Of a DNA stretch of 64,000 nucleotides, positions 25,268 to 34,444 are shown piece after piece. The translations under genes and the position numbers were made by a program. Below the pieces are notes generated by a model, which saw only the letters and a list, made by a program, of their open reading frames with translations, had not been told where the DNA came from and searched no databases. Source of the DNA: Oscillospiraceae bacterium (lineage in GTDB: Bacteria; Bacillota; Clostridia; Oscillospirales; Oscillospiraceae). The stretch covers positions 1 through 64,000 of the forward strand of contig JAHHRW010000005.1 of assembly GCA_020025575.1 (NCBI GenBank), written 5' to 3'. Numbering within the stretch: position 1 is the first letter of the stretch; each line of letters begins with the position of its first letter.

Positions 25268-26395
25268 TTGCAATTTATCGATTTAAAAGCGCAGTATAAT
25301 GTGCTGAAGGATGAAATTGATGCCAATATCCGCACGGTTCTGGAGTCTGCCAAATATATCGGCGGCCCGGAAGTGAAGGAACTTGAGACCAAACTGGCAG
25401 AGTTTGTGGGCCGTAAGCACTGCATCACCTGTGCAAATGGTACGGATGCTTTGCAGATTGCATATATGCTCTATGGCATTGGTCAGGGCGATGCAGTATT
25501 CTGCCCGGATATCACCTTTATTTCTTCCACCGAACCTTCCAAGATGTTTGGTGCAGCGTCTGTCTTCTGTGACATTCAGCCTGACACCTACAACCTGAGC
25601 CCTGAGAGTCTGGAAAAGCAGATTCAGGCAGTCCTTGCCGAAGGGAAGCTGACGCCGAAAGCGGTTGTGGCAGTTGATATTTTGGGCAATCCCTGCGATT
25701 ATGATTCGATTATACCCATCTGCGAAAAGTACAACCTGATCCTGATTGAGGATGCAGCACAGAGCTTTGGCGCTTCTTACAAAGGAAAAAAGTGCGGCTC
25801 TTTCGGTCATATTGCGACCACCTCTTTCTTCCCGGCAAAGCCCCTGGGATGCTACGGCGACGGTGGAGCCATCTTCCTTGACGATGATGAATTGGCTGCG
25901 GTTTGCCGTTCTGTCTGCGTCCATGGAAAGGGCCCCCGCGGTAAATACGATAACATCCGCGTGGGTATGAACTCCCGTCTGGATACCATTCAGGCAGCAA
26001 TCCTGCTGCCCAAGTTCAAGGCTCTGGCAGATTACGAGGTGGACAACCGTCAGCAGGTTGCCAAGCGCTATAATGAAGCTTTTGCACCTCATTTCACCAC
26101 TCCCTTTGTTCAGGATGGCTGCGTCAGTGTTTATGCGCAGTATGCGATCCTTGCGAAGGATACGCAGACCCGGGACAAGGTGGTTGCCCACCTGACGCAG
26201 AAGAAGATCCCCAATATGATCTACTATCCTACCCCGCAGCATGCACTGCCTGTGTTTCAGAACGAACCGCACTATGAGGAAAGTTTCATCAACGCAGATG
26301 ACTACTGCGCCCGAACCCTCTCTCTGCCCATGCATCCCTACCTGAGTGCTGAGGAGCAGCAGCAGGTCATTGATGCAGTATTGGAGGCACTTTGA
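25268..26395 (+). CDS. DegT-family aminotransferase (WbpE-like)
   Basis: The 375-residue PLP aminotransferase begins MQFIDLKAQYNVLKDEID and has CANGTDALQIAYMLYGIG, LIEDAAQSFGASYKGKKCG and the PLP Lys (about residue 191) in TTSFFPAKPLGCYGDGG. This is close to the WbpE/Per-like 3-aminotransferase pattern. The start is TTG at 25268, supported by AAGGGG and by family alignment. With the neighbouring WbpD-, WbpA- and WbpB-like genes it would aminate the 3-keto uronic acid. Confidence 0.87.
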   Translation: MQFIDLKAQYNVLKDEIDANIRTVLESAKYIGGPEVKELETKLAEFVGRKHCITCANGTDALQIAYMLYGIGQGDAVFCPDITFISSTEPSKMFGAASVFCDIQPDTYNLSPESLEKQIQAVLAEGKLTPKAVVAVDILGNPCDYDSIIPICEKYNLILIEDAAQSFGASYKGKKCGSFGHIATTSFFPAKPLGCYGDGGAIFLDDDELAAVCRSVCVHGKGPRGKYDNIRVGMNSRLDTIQAAILLPKFKALADYEVDNRQQVAKRYNEAFAPHFTTPFVQDGCVSVYAQYAILAKDTQTRDKVVAHLTQKKIPNMIYYPTPQHALPVFQNEPHYEESFINADDYCARTLSLPMHPYLSAEEQQQVIDAVLEAL

Positions 26396-26973
26396 TGGAG
26401 CAGAACTATTTTGTGCATGAGTCCAGCTATGTGGATGAGGGCTGTATCATTGGAGAAGGAACCAAAATCTGGCACTTTTCTCATGTGATGAAAGGCTGCA
26501 CCATTGGCAACCGCTGTAATATTGGTCAGAATGTTGTGATCTCTCCCGGCGTGGTTCTGGGTAATGGGGTGAAGATTCAGAACAATGTATCGGTTTATAC
26601 CGGCGTTATTTGTGAAGATGGCGTATTTCTGGGGCCGTCTTGTGTGTTTACAAATGTCATAAACCCGCGAGCGTTTATCGAGCGAAAAAATGAATATCGC
26701 AAGACCACCATCAAAACCGGCGCAAGCCTTGGAGCCAACTGCACCATTGTGTGTGGTCATGATATCGGTAAGTATGCCTTTGTGGGAGCAGGCTCCGTGG
26801 TTACAAAAAATGTTCCGGACTATGCAATGGTCTATGGCACCCCTGCAAGAATCCACGGCTATGTATGCCAGTGTGGAGAAAAATTAGATTTTGCAGATGG
26901 ACATGCTGTGTGTCCTGCCTGCGGGAAAAAATACAAGATGAATCATAATGCCGAAGTAGAGGAGATTATCTGA
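26395..26973 (+). CDS. Hexapeptide N-acetyltransferase (WbpD-like) with zinc ribbon
   Basis: The 192-residue protein is a left-handed beta-helix acyltransferase. Hexapeptide repeats run from CIIGEGTKIWHFSHVMKGC to about residue 140, and the segment VFTNVINPRAFIERKNEYRKTTIKTGASLGANCTIVCGHDIG is typical of WbpD/WlbB. After residue 150 it adds a small CxC...CxxC zinc ribbon (CQCGEKL...CPACGKK). It should acetylate the 3-amino group. The ATG at 26395 overlaps the previous stop codon by one base. Confidence 0.88.
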   Translation: MEQNYFVHESSYVDEGCIIGEGTKIWHFSHVMKGCTIGNRCNIGQNVVISPGVVLGNGVKIQNNVSVYTGVICEDGVFLGPSCVFTNVINPRAFIERKNEYRKTTIKTGASLGANCTIVCGHDIGKYAFVGAGSVVTKNVPDYAMVYGTPARIHGYVCQCGEKLDFADGHAVCPACGKKYKMNHNAEVEEII

Positions 26974-26974
26974 T

Positions 26975-28294
26975 ATGTCTATGAAAGAAGAACTGATTGC
27001 AAAAATCCAAAATAAAACGCTCAGCATGGGCGTTTGCGGCCTGGGGTATGTTGGTCTGCCTCTGGCAGTTGATAAGGCAAAGCATGGCTTTAAGACCATT
27101 GGCTTTGATGTCCAGCAGGAGAAAGTTGACATGGTCAACGCCGGTAAGAATTACATCGGAGATGTTGTGGACGCGGATTTGCAGGAATTGGTTTCCAATG
27201 GAATGCTGAAGGCTACTACTGATTTTAGCTTTGTTGAGCATGTGGACTTTATTGCCATCTGTGTTCCCACCCCCCTAGATCAGCATCAGCAGCCCGATAT
27301 CAGCTATGTCAGGGACTCTGCTATTGCAATCTCCAAGCACCTGAAAAAGGGCACCATGGTTGTTCTGGAGTCCACGACTTATCCTGGTACAACAGAAGAG
27401 CTGCTGCTGCCCATCCTGGAAGAGGGAAGCGGACTGAAGTGCGGCGAGGATTTCTATCTGGGCTTCTCTCCTGAGCGTGTTGATCCGGGCAACCTGATCT
27501 ATAAGACCAGCAACACCCCCAAGGTTGTGGGCGCCGTGGGCGCTGATGCCGCTGAGGTTATCTCTATGGTCTACTCCTCTATCCTGGACAGCGAAGTGCA
27601 TACCGTTTCCTGCCCCGCCGTTGCCGAAATGGAGAAGATTCTGGAAAATACCTACCGTAACATCAACATCGGCCTGGTCAACGAGCTGGCCATCCTGTGC
27701 AACAAAATGGGCATTAACATCTGGGAAGTGATCGATGCGGCAAAGACCAAGCCCTACGGCTTCCAGGCATTCTATCCCGGTCCCGGCCTGGGCGGTCACT
27801 GCATCCCTCTGGACCCCTACTACCTGAGCTGGAAAGCCCGTGAGTACGGCTTCCACACCTCTATGATCGAATCCTCTATGATGGTTAACGACCGTATGCC
27901 TGAGTACACCGTTGAGCGTGCCGGCAAGATTCTGAACCGTCACAAGAAGGCTCTGAACGGCTCCAAGGTTCTGGTTCTGGGCGTTGCCTACAAGCAGGAT
28001 ATCGACGATTACCGAGAGAGCCCCGCAATCCATGTCATCGAGGAGTTCCGTAAGACCGGCGCAAATGTGGAATTCTATGATCCCTTTGTTGCCAAGTATC
28101 GTGAAAAGGGCGAGTGGTTTGAGGGGATCAAGCAGATCAGCACCGAGATCCTGAACGAATACGATCTGGTCTGCATCACCACTGCACACACCACCGTGGA
28201 CTACAACATGGTCTGCAATGCAGGCGTGCCTGTGTTTGACTGCAAGAACGTGACCAAGAATGTTGCAAACAAGGCAAATGTTGAAGTTCTGTAA
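26975..28294 (+). CDS. UDP-N-acetylglucosamine 6-dehydrogenase (WbpA-like)
   Basis: The 439-residue NAD-dependent dehydrogenase has the Rossmann motif GLGYVGLPLA (about 21-30), ICVPTPLD, ENTYRNINIGLVNELA and the catalytic Cys276 in GPGLGGHCIPLDPYYL. It oxidises C6 of UDP-GlcNAc to the uronic acid. From about 27480 onward its codon use becomes strongly C-ending compared with its first third and with upstream genes, hinting at high expression or a mosaic origin. Confidence 0.92.
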   Translation: MSMKEELIAKIQNKTLSMGVCGLGYVGLPLAVDKAKHGFKTIGFDVQQEKVDMVNAGKNYIGDVVDADLQELVSNGMLKATTDFSFVEHVDFIAICVPTPLDQHQQPDISYVRDSAIAISKHLKKGTMVVLESTTYPGTTEELLLPILEEGSGLKCGEDFYLGFSPERVDPGNLIYKTSNTPKVVGAVGADAAEVISMVYSSILDSEVHTVSCPAVAEMEKILENTYRNINIGLVNELAILCNKMGINIWEVIDAAKTKPYGFQAFYPGPGLGGHCIPLDPYYLSWKAREYGFHTSMIESSMMVNDRMPEYTVERAGKILNRHKKALNGSKVLVLGVAYKQDIDDYRESPAIHVIEEFRKTGANVEFYDPFVAKYREKGEWFEGIKQISTEILNEYDLVCITTAHTTVDYNMVCNAGVPVFDCKNVTKNVANKANVEVL

Positions 28295-28304
28295 TTGAAC
28301 GAAT

Positions 28305-29414
28305 ATGAAAAGATGCATTTTTCATTATCCGCATCCGGTTAAAGATACGCCTGGAGTTGGGTCGGCTGTTCGACCCAACCGGATGCGGGCTGCTTTTAAA
28401 AGCATAGGTTATCAGGTTGATGATATTTCCGGATACGGGAATGAACGAAAAGAGAAAATTGCGAAAATCAAGAAAAACATCGAAAACGGTGTGGTTTATG
28501 ATTTTGTATATTCAGAGAGTGAGAACAGTCCCACATTACTGACCGATGAGGATCACTTGCCGAGACATCCGTTTTTGGATTTTTCTTTCTTTCGTTTCTG
28601 CCGGGATCATGGGATACCGGTGGGACTGTTTTATCGGGATATGCACTGGCGCTTTCCGCTATACAAAAAGGCGGTTTCCGCAGCAAAGCGCGGGATTCTG
28701 ATTCCGCTGTTTCATTATGACCTTTACCAATATAGCCGGTGTTTGAATCGGATTTATCTTCCTTGTGTGGAACTTCATGAATTTATTCCCCAAAACCTTT
28801 CCTATGATGCGCTTCCACCCGGTGGGCTGATACAGCAAGACCTGCTTGAGAGGCGGCGTCTGCGCAGCTGCGAAGCCGGAACCCTCAGGGTTTTTTATGT
28901 GGGCAATGTGGCCGGCGATATTTACAATCTAGAGACATTCTGTCGGGCGGTAAAGGAAACACCGGGTGTATATCTGACCATCTGCACCCAAGAGGAAACA
29001 TGGAAATCTGCCTTTGAGCAGTATCGTCCTGTGCTATGCGACCGCATTCGCGTGATTCATAAAAAGAGTCACGAGCTGGCGCCATACTATGAAGAGGCGG
29101 ATGTGTTTACCTGCTGTCTGGGCGGGAATTCCTATATTTCCCGAGCCATGCCCATTAAGGTGTTTGAGGCAATTGGATATGGTATCCCGCTTATGATTAC
29201 CGAATCCATTGCAGCTGCAGCGGTGGTCAGGGAAGAAGACTGTGGTTGGTGCATCCCGGATCAGGTGGAGCAGATGAAGCAGACACTGGCATTCCTGCGG
29301 GATAATCCTCAGGAGGTTTCTGCCAAGGCTGCAAAGGCTGTTGCGGCCGCTCCGCGCCACACATGGGAAGCGCGAGCACAGAAAGTGGCAGACGATTTGA
29401 CGAAAAAGAAATAA
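28305..29414 (+). CDS. Putative glycosyltransferase (GT-B type)
   Basis: The 369-residue protein has a GT4-like C-terminal half: VFYVGNVAGDIYNLETFCRAVKE, YEEADVFTCCLGGNSYISRAMPIKVFEAIGYGIPLMITE and a terminal helix. The N-terminal half (GVGSAVRPNRMRAAFKSIGYQVDDISGYG) is consistent with an acceptor domain. The donor and linkage cannot be deduced. The ribosome site is weak. It sits between the WbpA-like and WbpB-like genes. Confidence 0.75.
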   Translation: MKRCIFHYPHPVKDTPGVGSAVRPNRMRAAFKSIGYQVDDISGYGNERKEKIAKIKKNIENGVVYDFVYSESENSPTLLTDEDHLPRHPFLDFSFFRFCRDHGIPVGLFYRDMHWRFPLYKKAVSAAKRGILIPLFHYDLYQYSRCLNRIYLPCVELHEFIPQNLSYDALPPGGLIQQDLLERRRLRSCEAGTLRVFYVGNVAGDIYNLETFCRAVKETPGVYLTICTQEETWKSAFEQYRPVLCDRIRVIHKKSHELAPYYEEADVFTCCLGGNSYISRAMPIKVFEAIGYGIPLMITESIAAAAVVREEDCGWCIPDQVEQMKQTLAFLRDNPQEVSAKAAKAVAAAPRHTWEARAQKVADDLTKKK

Positions 29415-29429
29415 GGATTGGAGATCAAC

Positions 29430-30515
29430 ATGAACTATGCACTGATTGGCTGCGGCAGAATTGCCACGAATCATATCAAGGCTGCCGTAAATAATAAGCT
29501 GAATATTGTTGCTGTATGTGATGTGCTGCCTGAAGCGATGGAGACGCTGCTTGCAAAGCACGGTCTGGAGAAGGACGCATCCATCAAGCGTTACACCGAT
29601 TACAAGCAGATGCTTGCAGAAAATGACATTACGCTGGTGTCCATTGCCACCGAGAGCGGTATCCATGCACAGATCGCTCTGTACTGCATCGACCACAATG
29701 TCAATGTCATCATCGAAAAGCCCATGGCTATGAGCATGGACGATGCGGAGGAGATTATCCGCCGCAGCGATGCAAAGGGGGTCAAGGTTGCAGCCTGCCA
29801 CCAGAACCGCTTTAATGTGGCTGTTCAGCAAATGCGTCAGGCTCTGGAGGCCGGACGCTTCGGTAAGCTGTCCCACGGCTCCATCCATGTGCGCTGGAAC
29901 CGGAACGAGGGCTACTATACCCAGGCACCCTGGCGTGGCACCTGGGCGCAGGATGGCGGCTGCCTGATGAATCAGTGCATCCATGGCATCGACCTGCTGC
30001 GCTGGATGATGGGCGATGAGGTGGAAGAGGTTTACGGCATCACCAAGCAGCAGTTCCACGATTATCTGGAGTGCGAAGACATCGGTATGGCGGTGGTCAA
30101 GTTCAAGAACGGCGCTGTTGGCACCATCGAAGGCACCACCAATGTCTACCCCAAGAATCTGGAAGAGACCCTTTATCTGTTCGGCGAAACCGGCACCGTT
30201 AAGATCGGCGGCACTTCCACAAACAACATCGATGTGTGGGATTTTGCCGACGAAAACGAAGAGGATCAGAAGAACAAAGGCCTTCAGGAGGCTACTTCCA
30301 ATGTGTATGGCAACGGTCACACAAGCCTGTTTGCGGACATGATGGATGCAATCGAGCATGATCGCAAGCCTTATGTGGATGCAGTTGCCGGACGCAATGC
30401 ACTGGAAATGATTTTGGCAATCTACCAGTCTGCTGCTACCGGCAAGCCTGTGAAACTGCCGCTGACCGGCGTTGCTTCTACCGATTTTGCCGGTCGCTTC
30501 GACAAGAAGAACTAA
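29430..30515 (+). CDS. Gfo/Idh/MocA oxidoreductase (WbpB-like)
   Basis: The 361-residue protein has the N-terminal NAD-binding motif ALIGCGRIATNHIKAA, the conserved EKPMAMSMDDAEEI segment (EKP catalytic Lys) and ACHQNRFNVAVQQMR, matching WbpB-type UDP-GlcNAc uronate 3-dehydrogenases. It would make the 3-keto intermediate used by the WbpE-like enzyme. The ATG at 29430 follows TTGGAGATC. Codon use is strongly biased, as in the WbpA-like gene. Confidence 0.88.
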   Translation: MNYALIGCGRIATNHIKAAVNNKLNIVAVCDVLPEAMETLLAKHGLEKDASIKRYTDYKQMLAENDITLVSIATESGIHAQIALYCIDHNVNVIIEKPMAMSMDDAEEIIRRSDAKGVKVAACHQNRFNVAVQQMRQALEAGRFGKLSHGSIHVRWNRNEGYYTQAPWRGTWAQDGGCLMNQCIHGIDLLRWMMGDEVEEVYGITKQQFHDYLECEDIGMAVVKFKNGAVGTIEGTTNVYPKNLEETLYLFGETGTVKIGGTSTNNIDVWDFADENEEDQKNKGLQEATSNVYGNGHTSLFADMMDAIEHDRKPYVDAVAGRNALEMILAIYQSAATGKPVKLPLTGVASTDFAGRFDKKN

Positions 30516-30530
30516 GAGGGGACATCCTGA

Positions 30531-31631
30531 ATGAAGATCTGTTTTTTAGCTCCTGCCAACAGTGCCCATACCATCAAGTGGTGTAATTACTTTACATCCC
30601 GGGGGCACGAAGTACATGTGATTTCCTTTACGGAAGGCACCATAGATGGGGTACAGATCCATCAGATCAAGAATCAGGCCTCTGCTGGCGGCGGAGATCT
30701 GCAAAAGCTTTTTTATTTGACAAGTTTTCGTAAGGTAATAAAGCTTGTAGATCAGATTGCTCCTGACGTGATCAACGCCCACTATGCCACCAGCTACGGA
30801 ACGGTGGCGGCGCTGGCGGGGTTAAAAAATTATGCGCTTTCTGTCTGGGGATCGGATATTTTTGACTTCCCCAAGCGCTCACCACTTCATCGATGGATGC
30901 TTAAATACAGTCTATCCCGGGCGAAATACCTGTTTTCCACCAGCCAGGCCATGGCAGATGAAGCGGCGCTATATACGGACAAGCCCTTTGAAATTACGCC
31001 ATTTGGTGTAGATATGGAGCTGTTCACCCCCAAAAAGCGAACGCGCACCGATGACGATGTCTTTGTGTTGGGTACGGTAAAGGGGTTGGCACCGGCTTAT
31101 GGGATTGACACATTTCTGCGTGCAGTTCATCTGGTGAAGCAGCAGCACCCCGAGATTCCAATTCGTGTACGGATTGCGGGAAAGGGGCCGGCTGAAGAAG
31201 CGTACCGTGCATTGGCGCAGGAGCTGGGGATTGGCGAGATTACCACATGGCTTGGCTTTATTCCTCAGGAGCAGGCTGCTGCGGAGTGGGCCAACATGGA
31301 TGTAGCCGTGGTGTGCTCCAACAGTGAGAGCTTCGGGGTCTCGGCTGTGGAAGCACAGGCTAGTGGCTGCGCTGTGATTATCTCGGATATTCCCGGACTG
31401 ATGGAGGCCACAAAACCCAATCATACGAGCCTGGTGGTTCCCTGTAAGGATGAACGTGCACTGGCGGATACAATTGTGTGTCTGTTTAGGGATCGAGAAC
31501 TCAGACAGCGGTTAGGAAAGGCTGGCCGCACTTTTGCAAATGAAAAGTATGAAATTACGAAATGTTTCAGCCATGTCGAGGATCTGTTTCAGAAGATAAA
31601 AAATGATACTAAGGTTGTGAAAAAATCATGA
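30531..31631 (+). CDS. Glycosyltransferase family 4
   Basis: The 366-residue enzyme starts MKICFLAPANSAHTIKWCNYF and has VWGSDIFDFPK, the donor-site GVDMELFTPKKR, GTVKGLAPAYGIDTFLRA and the E-x7-E-like SESFGVSAVEAQASGCAVI. This is the typical GT4 layout. The ribosome site is GAGGGG. The stop overlaps the next gene by 4 bases. The transferred sugar is unknown. Confidence 0.88.
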   Translation: MKICFLAPANSAHTIKWCNYFTSRGHEVHVISFTEGTIDGVQIHQIKNQASAGGGDLQKLFYLTSFRKVIKLVDQIAPDVINAHYATSYGTVAALAGLKNYALSVWGSDIFDFPKRSPLHRWMLKYSLSRAKYLFSTSQAMADEAALYTDKPFEITPFGVDMELFTPKKRTRTDDDVFVLGTVKGLAPAYGIDTFLRAVHLVKQQHPEIPIRVRIAGKGPAEEAYRALAQELGIGEITTWLGFIPQEQAAAEWANMDVAVVCSNSESFGVSAVEAQASGCAVIISDIPGLMEATKPNHTSLVVPCKDERALADTIVCLFRDRELRQRLGKAGRTFANEKYEITKCFSHVEDLFQKIKNDTKVVKKS

Positions 31632-32977
31632 GAATATTGATCGTAGTAGCAGTTTTGGCGATATCTTCGTTCTTGTTTTGGAAGGCTGCAGGGTCATTAA
31701 ATCCTCTGAAGATGAACATGATCGGGTTTGCCTATTATAGCTTGCTTATTTTCTGCATGATTGGCTCGTCCCTTGCCTTTTGCGGCTTTCGGGATCATTA
31801 TATGATCCGACAGGTTTCAGATGAGGTGATTGACAAAACCTATGCAATCCTTGCATACACCTATATCTGTTTTCCCCTGGTGATATGCCTGTTTAATAAA
31901 TTTGTCAAGTACTGTCCAACAAAAGAAATGGATGACACCTTGAAAAAGAAGGTACAGCTGGGCAGGAATCCAAAGTATGCCTGGTATGTGGCTGTGACCC
32001 TGAGTGCGGTCTGTATCTTATCCGTTGTGTATGTTTTCTGTCATTTGGGATATTTTCCGCTGTATGAAATGCTGACCCGCAGCGCGGATGAACTGGCCTT
32101 TATGCGAATTCAGGACACCAAGGCATTTACCGGTAACCCCTATATTCGGAATCTCTTTATGCTTGGCCTGACTCCAGCAGTTTCGTACCTTGTCTATATT
32201 TATATGCGTGTAACCAAGCAGAGAAAATGGACTGTGCTGTTTGGGATCATGTTTGCATGTGGAATTCTTGTGAATACATATAATTTCCAGAAATCTCCCA
32301 TCATTTATTATCTACTCCATTTTTATCTGATTGAGGTTGCACTGGGTAATGTAAAGAATTTCAAAATGCTGTTTGCGGTGGGCGGCATCGGGGCGGCTCT
32401 GCTGCTGTACATCTATTATGTTGTCTTTGATACCACATCAGCTCTGTTTACCATCTCCAGCGGAATTGGTGGCAGAATCTTTATGTCCCAGATCGGCACA
32501 ATGTTTCTGTGCGTTGCTGCATTTCCGGCGCGCCATCCATTTCTGGCTGGCACCAGTCTGCCCACGGCGTTGGCCACCCTTTTTGGTCTGGAGGACAGTT
32601 GGGTTCGCTCCGGAGCAGTGGTTATGCAGCTCTTTAATCCCGATGCAGTAAAAGCAGGGACTGCCGGCGTAATGAATTCGATTTTTGTAGGTGAAGCGTA
32701 TGCCAATTGGAGCATCATTGGCGTTGTGCTGGCTCCTATTTATGTTGCAATTCTGTTTGCTGTGATTCAGTATGCCTTTCATAAGGTCAGAAAGACCCCG
32801 TTTACGGTTACGGTATACCTGATCTTCCTGATTCAGTTTAATCAGGCGCTATTGGGCGGTTTTATCGATTTCCTTTACCCGGTTTCCACTACATTTATTA
32901 CGATGATGCTGCTTCCCATGGGACTGGCGGAATTTGATGGTTGGAAAAAGTGTCTGCCCCTGAAGAAGAGGGGGTAA
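31628..32977 (+). CDS. Wzy-like oligosaccharide repeat-unit polymerase
   Basis: The 449-residue integral membrane protein has about ten to twelve hydrophobic helices, starting MRILIVVAVLAISSFLFW, and a large loop between about residues 330 and 370 (FGLEDSWVRSGAVVMQLFNPDAVKAGT). Size, topology and position among transferases and flippase fit an O-antigen or capsule polymerase. Wzy proteins are too divergent for a firm call by eye. It overlaps the preceding GT gene. Confidence 0.7.
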   Translation: MRILIVVAVLAISSFLFWKAAGSLNPLKMNMIGFAYYSLLIFCMIGSSLAFCGFRDHYMIRQVSDEVIDKTYAILAYTYICFPLVICLFNKFVKYCPTKEMDDTLKKKVQLGRNPKYAWYVAVTLSAVCILSVVYVFCHLGYFPLYEMLTRSADELAFMRIQDTKAFTGNPYIRNLFMLGLTPAVSYLVYIYMRVTKQRKWTVLFGIMFACGILVNTYNFQKSPIIYYLLHFYLIEVALGNVKNFKMLFAVGGIGAALLLYIYYVVFDTTSALFTISSGIGGRIFMSQIGTMFLCVAAFPARHPFLAGTSLPTALATLFGLEDSWVRSGAVVMQLFNPDAVKAGTAGVMNSIFVGEAYANWSIIGVVLAPIYVAILFAVIQYAFHKVRKTPFTVTVYLIFLIQFNQALLGGFIDFLYPVSTTFITMMLLPMGLAEFDGWKKCLPLKKRG

Positions 32978-33043
32978 ATCAAGCAGAATCAATGACAGAA
33001 GATCTGCTCCTGTAAATGAAAGAAATGAGGCTCATACCCTGAA

Positions 33044-34402
33044 ATGAAATCAGTTCTAAATAATATCAATCAACGCATTCAGTCCAGTGCCTTTTTAAAG
33101 AGTGTTCTTACCCTGTCATCTGGTGTTGTGGTGGGCCAGGCCATCAACTTCCTGGGAATGCCGCTCATCGGTCGGGTTTATACACCAGAAGTCATTGGCG
33201 ACTATACTCTGGTAACAGCCAACGCAACCATCATCAGCACGGTGGTGTGCCTAGGTATGATGACTTCCTTTATGCTTCCCAGTGAGGATGAGGAAGCCAG
33301 GGGATTAAGCCGTCTGGTCAGCTACAGCACATTGCTGTTAACCAGTGTCGTAATTGGTGTGCTGGGGCTTTGCTCTGGAGTGTTCCGAGTGTTTCGTACA
33401 CAGGAAGCATCCTATCACATTTCTCTGGTGATGCTGTGGCTGTATATTGTGCTTAATACAATCAGTAATATCTGCTATGCCTATGTGAATCGTAAGAGGA
33501 TGTACCGCGTAATGTTTTGGAATCCAATCATTACTGCTACAGTTAATGTAGGTGTTGGCATTGTGTTCGGTGTGCTGGGATTGGGTTTTGTTGGCTATAC
33601 AATGGCGCATATCCTGTCCTTTGCAATCAATATCGTTCATCTGGCATATCATGCAAATCCTTATGAGAAAATCACCCATGCAAAATATCGGTGTATTCCT
33701 CTGCTAAGGAGTTATCGCCGTTTTCCTGCGTACCAGATGCCAGCCAATCTGATAACAAACCTCAGCTCTCAGCTGCCGGTTCATATCATTGAGGTACTAT
33801 ATACCTCCACGCAGCTGGGACTTTATTCCATGGCATTGAGAATACTGGGGCTTCCCAGCACATTGCTGGCTCAGCCCATCAATCGGGTGTTCTTTCAGGA
33901 AGCCGGTGCACGCTACAGCAAGGGGGAGAACATCGGCGAATTCTGTTATAAAATATTGGCGGCTAACTTGAAACTGGCAGTTGCGCCCATTGTTGTGCTG
34001 ATTATTTTCGGCAAACCAATTTTTGCGCTGTTCCTTGGGGAGCAGTGGCGTGAGGCGGGGGCGTATGCCGCTGCTCTGGGTGTGTATCAGCTGATGCTGT
34101 TTTGCAGCGCATGTTTGTCCGGATACTTTGTTATCATACAAAAAAGCGAGTGGAACCTGGTTTCTGCTGTGGCTTCGCTTGCAGTGTGCGGAATTCCGTT
34201 CTTCATTTGCCGGTATGTGGTTCGGTTGGACATCATGCAGTATTTAATGCTGCTTTCCTGTCTGATGACTTTGAAGATCGTTGCCGAGCAATCCGTATTA
34301 TTTTTGTATTTGAAGTTTGACCTGAAACGGTATCTGTTCTTGATTTTCAGGTGGGTCGTGCTGCCTTGTGCAGTTGCATTTGCAATTAGTGCAGTTATTT
34401 AA
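33044..34402 (+). CDS. Wzx-type polysaccharide flippase (MOP superfamily)
   Basis: The 452-residue protein has about 12 to 14 transmembrane helices. The N-terminal segment FLKSVLTLSSGVVVGQAINFLGMPLIGRVYTPEVIGDYTL matches the MOP/Wzx exporters that move lipid-linked repeat units across the membrane. It lies 66 bases after the polymerase gene. The ribosome site (AAATGAGG) is only moderate. Confidence 0.85.
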   Translation: MKSVLNNINQRIQSSAFLKSVLTLSSGVVVGQAINFLGMPLIGRVYTPEVIGDYTLVTANATIISTVVCLGMMTSFMLPSEDEEARGLSRLVSYSTLLLTSVVIGVLGLCSGVFRVFRTQEASYHISLVMLWLYIVLNTISNICYAYVNRKRMYRVMFWNPIITATVNVGVGIVFGVLGLGFVGYTMAHILSFAINIVHLAYHANPYEKITHAKYRCIPLLRSYRRFPAYQMPANLITNLSSQLPVHIIEVLYTSTQLGLYSMALRILGLPSTLLAQPINRVFFQEAGARYSKGENIGEFCYKILAANLKLAVAPIVVLIIFGKPIFALFLGEQWREAGAYAAALGVYQLMLFCSACLSGYFVIIQKSEWNLVSAVASLAVCGIPFFICRYVVRLDIMQYLMLLSCLMTLKIVAEQSVLFLYLKFDLKRYLFLIFRWVVLPCAVAFAISAVI

Positions 34403-34444
34403 GACCAGTTAGTACGATACACCCTTAACCTGTGGAGATAAATT

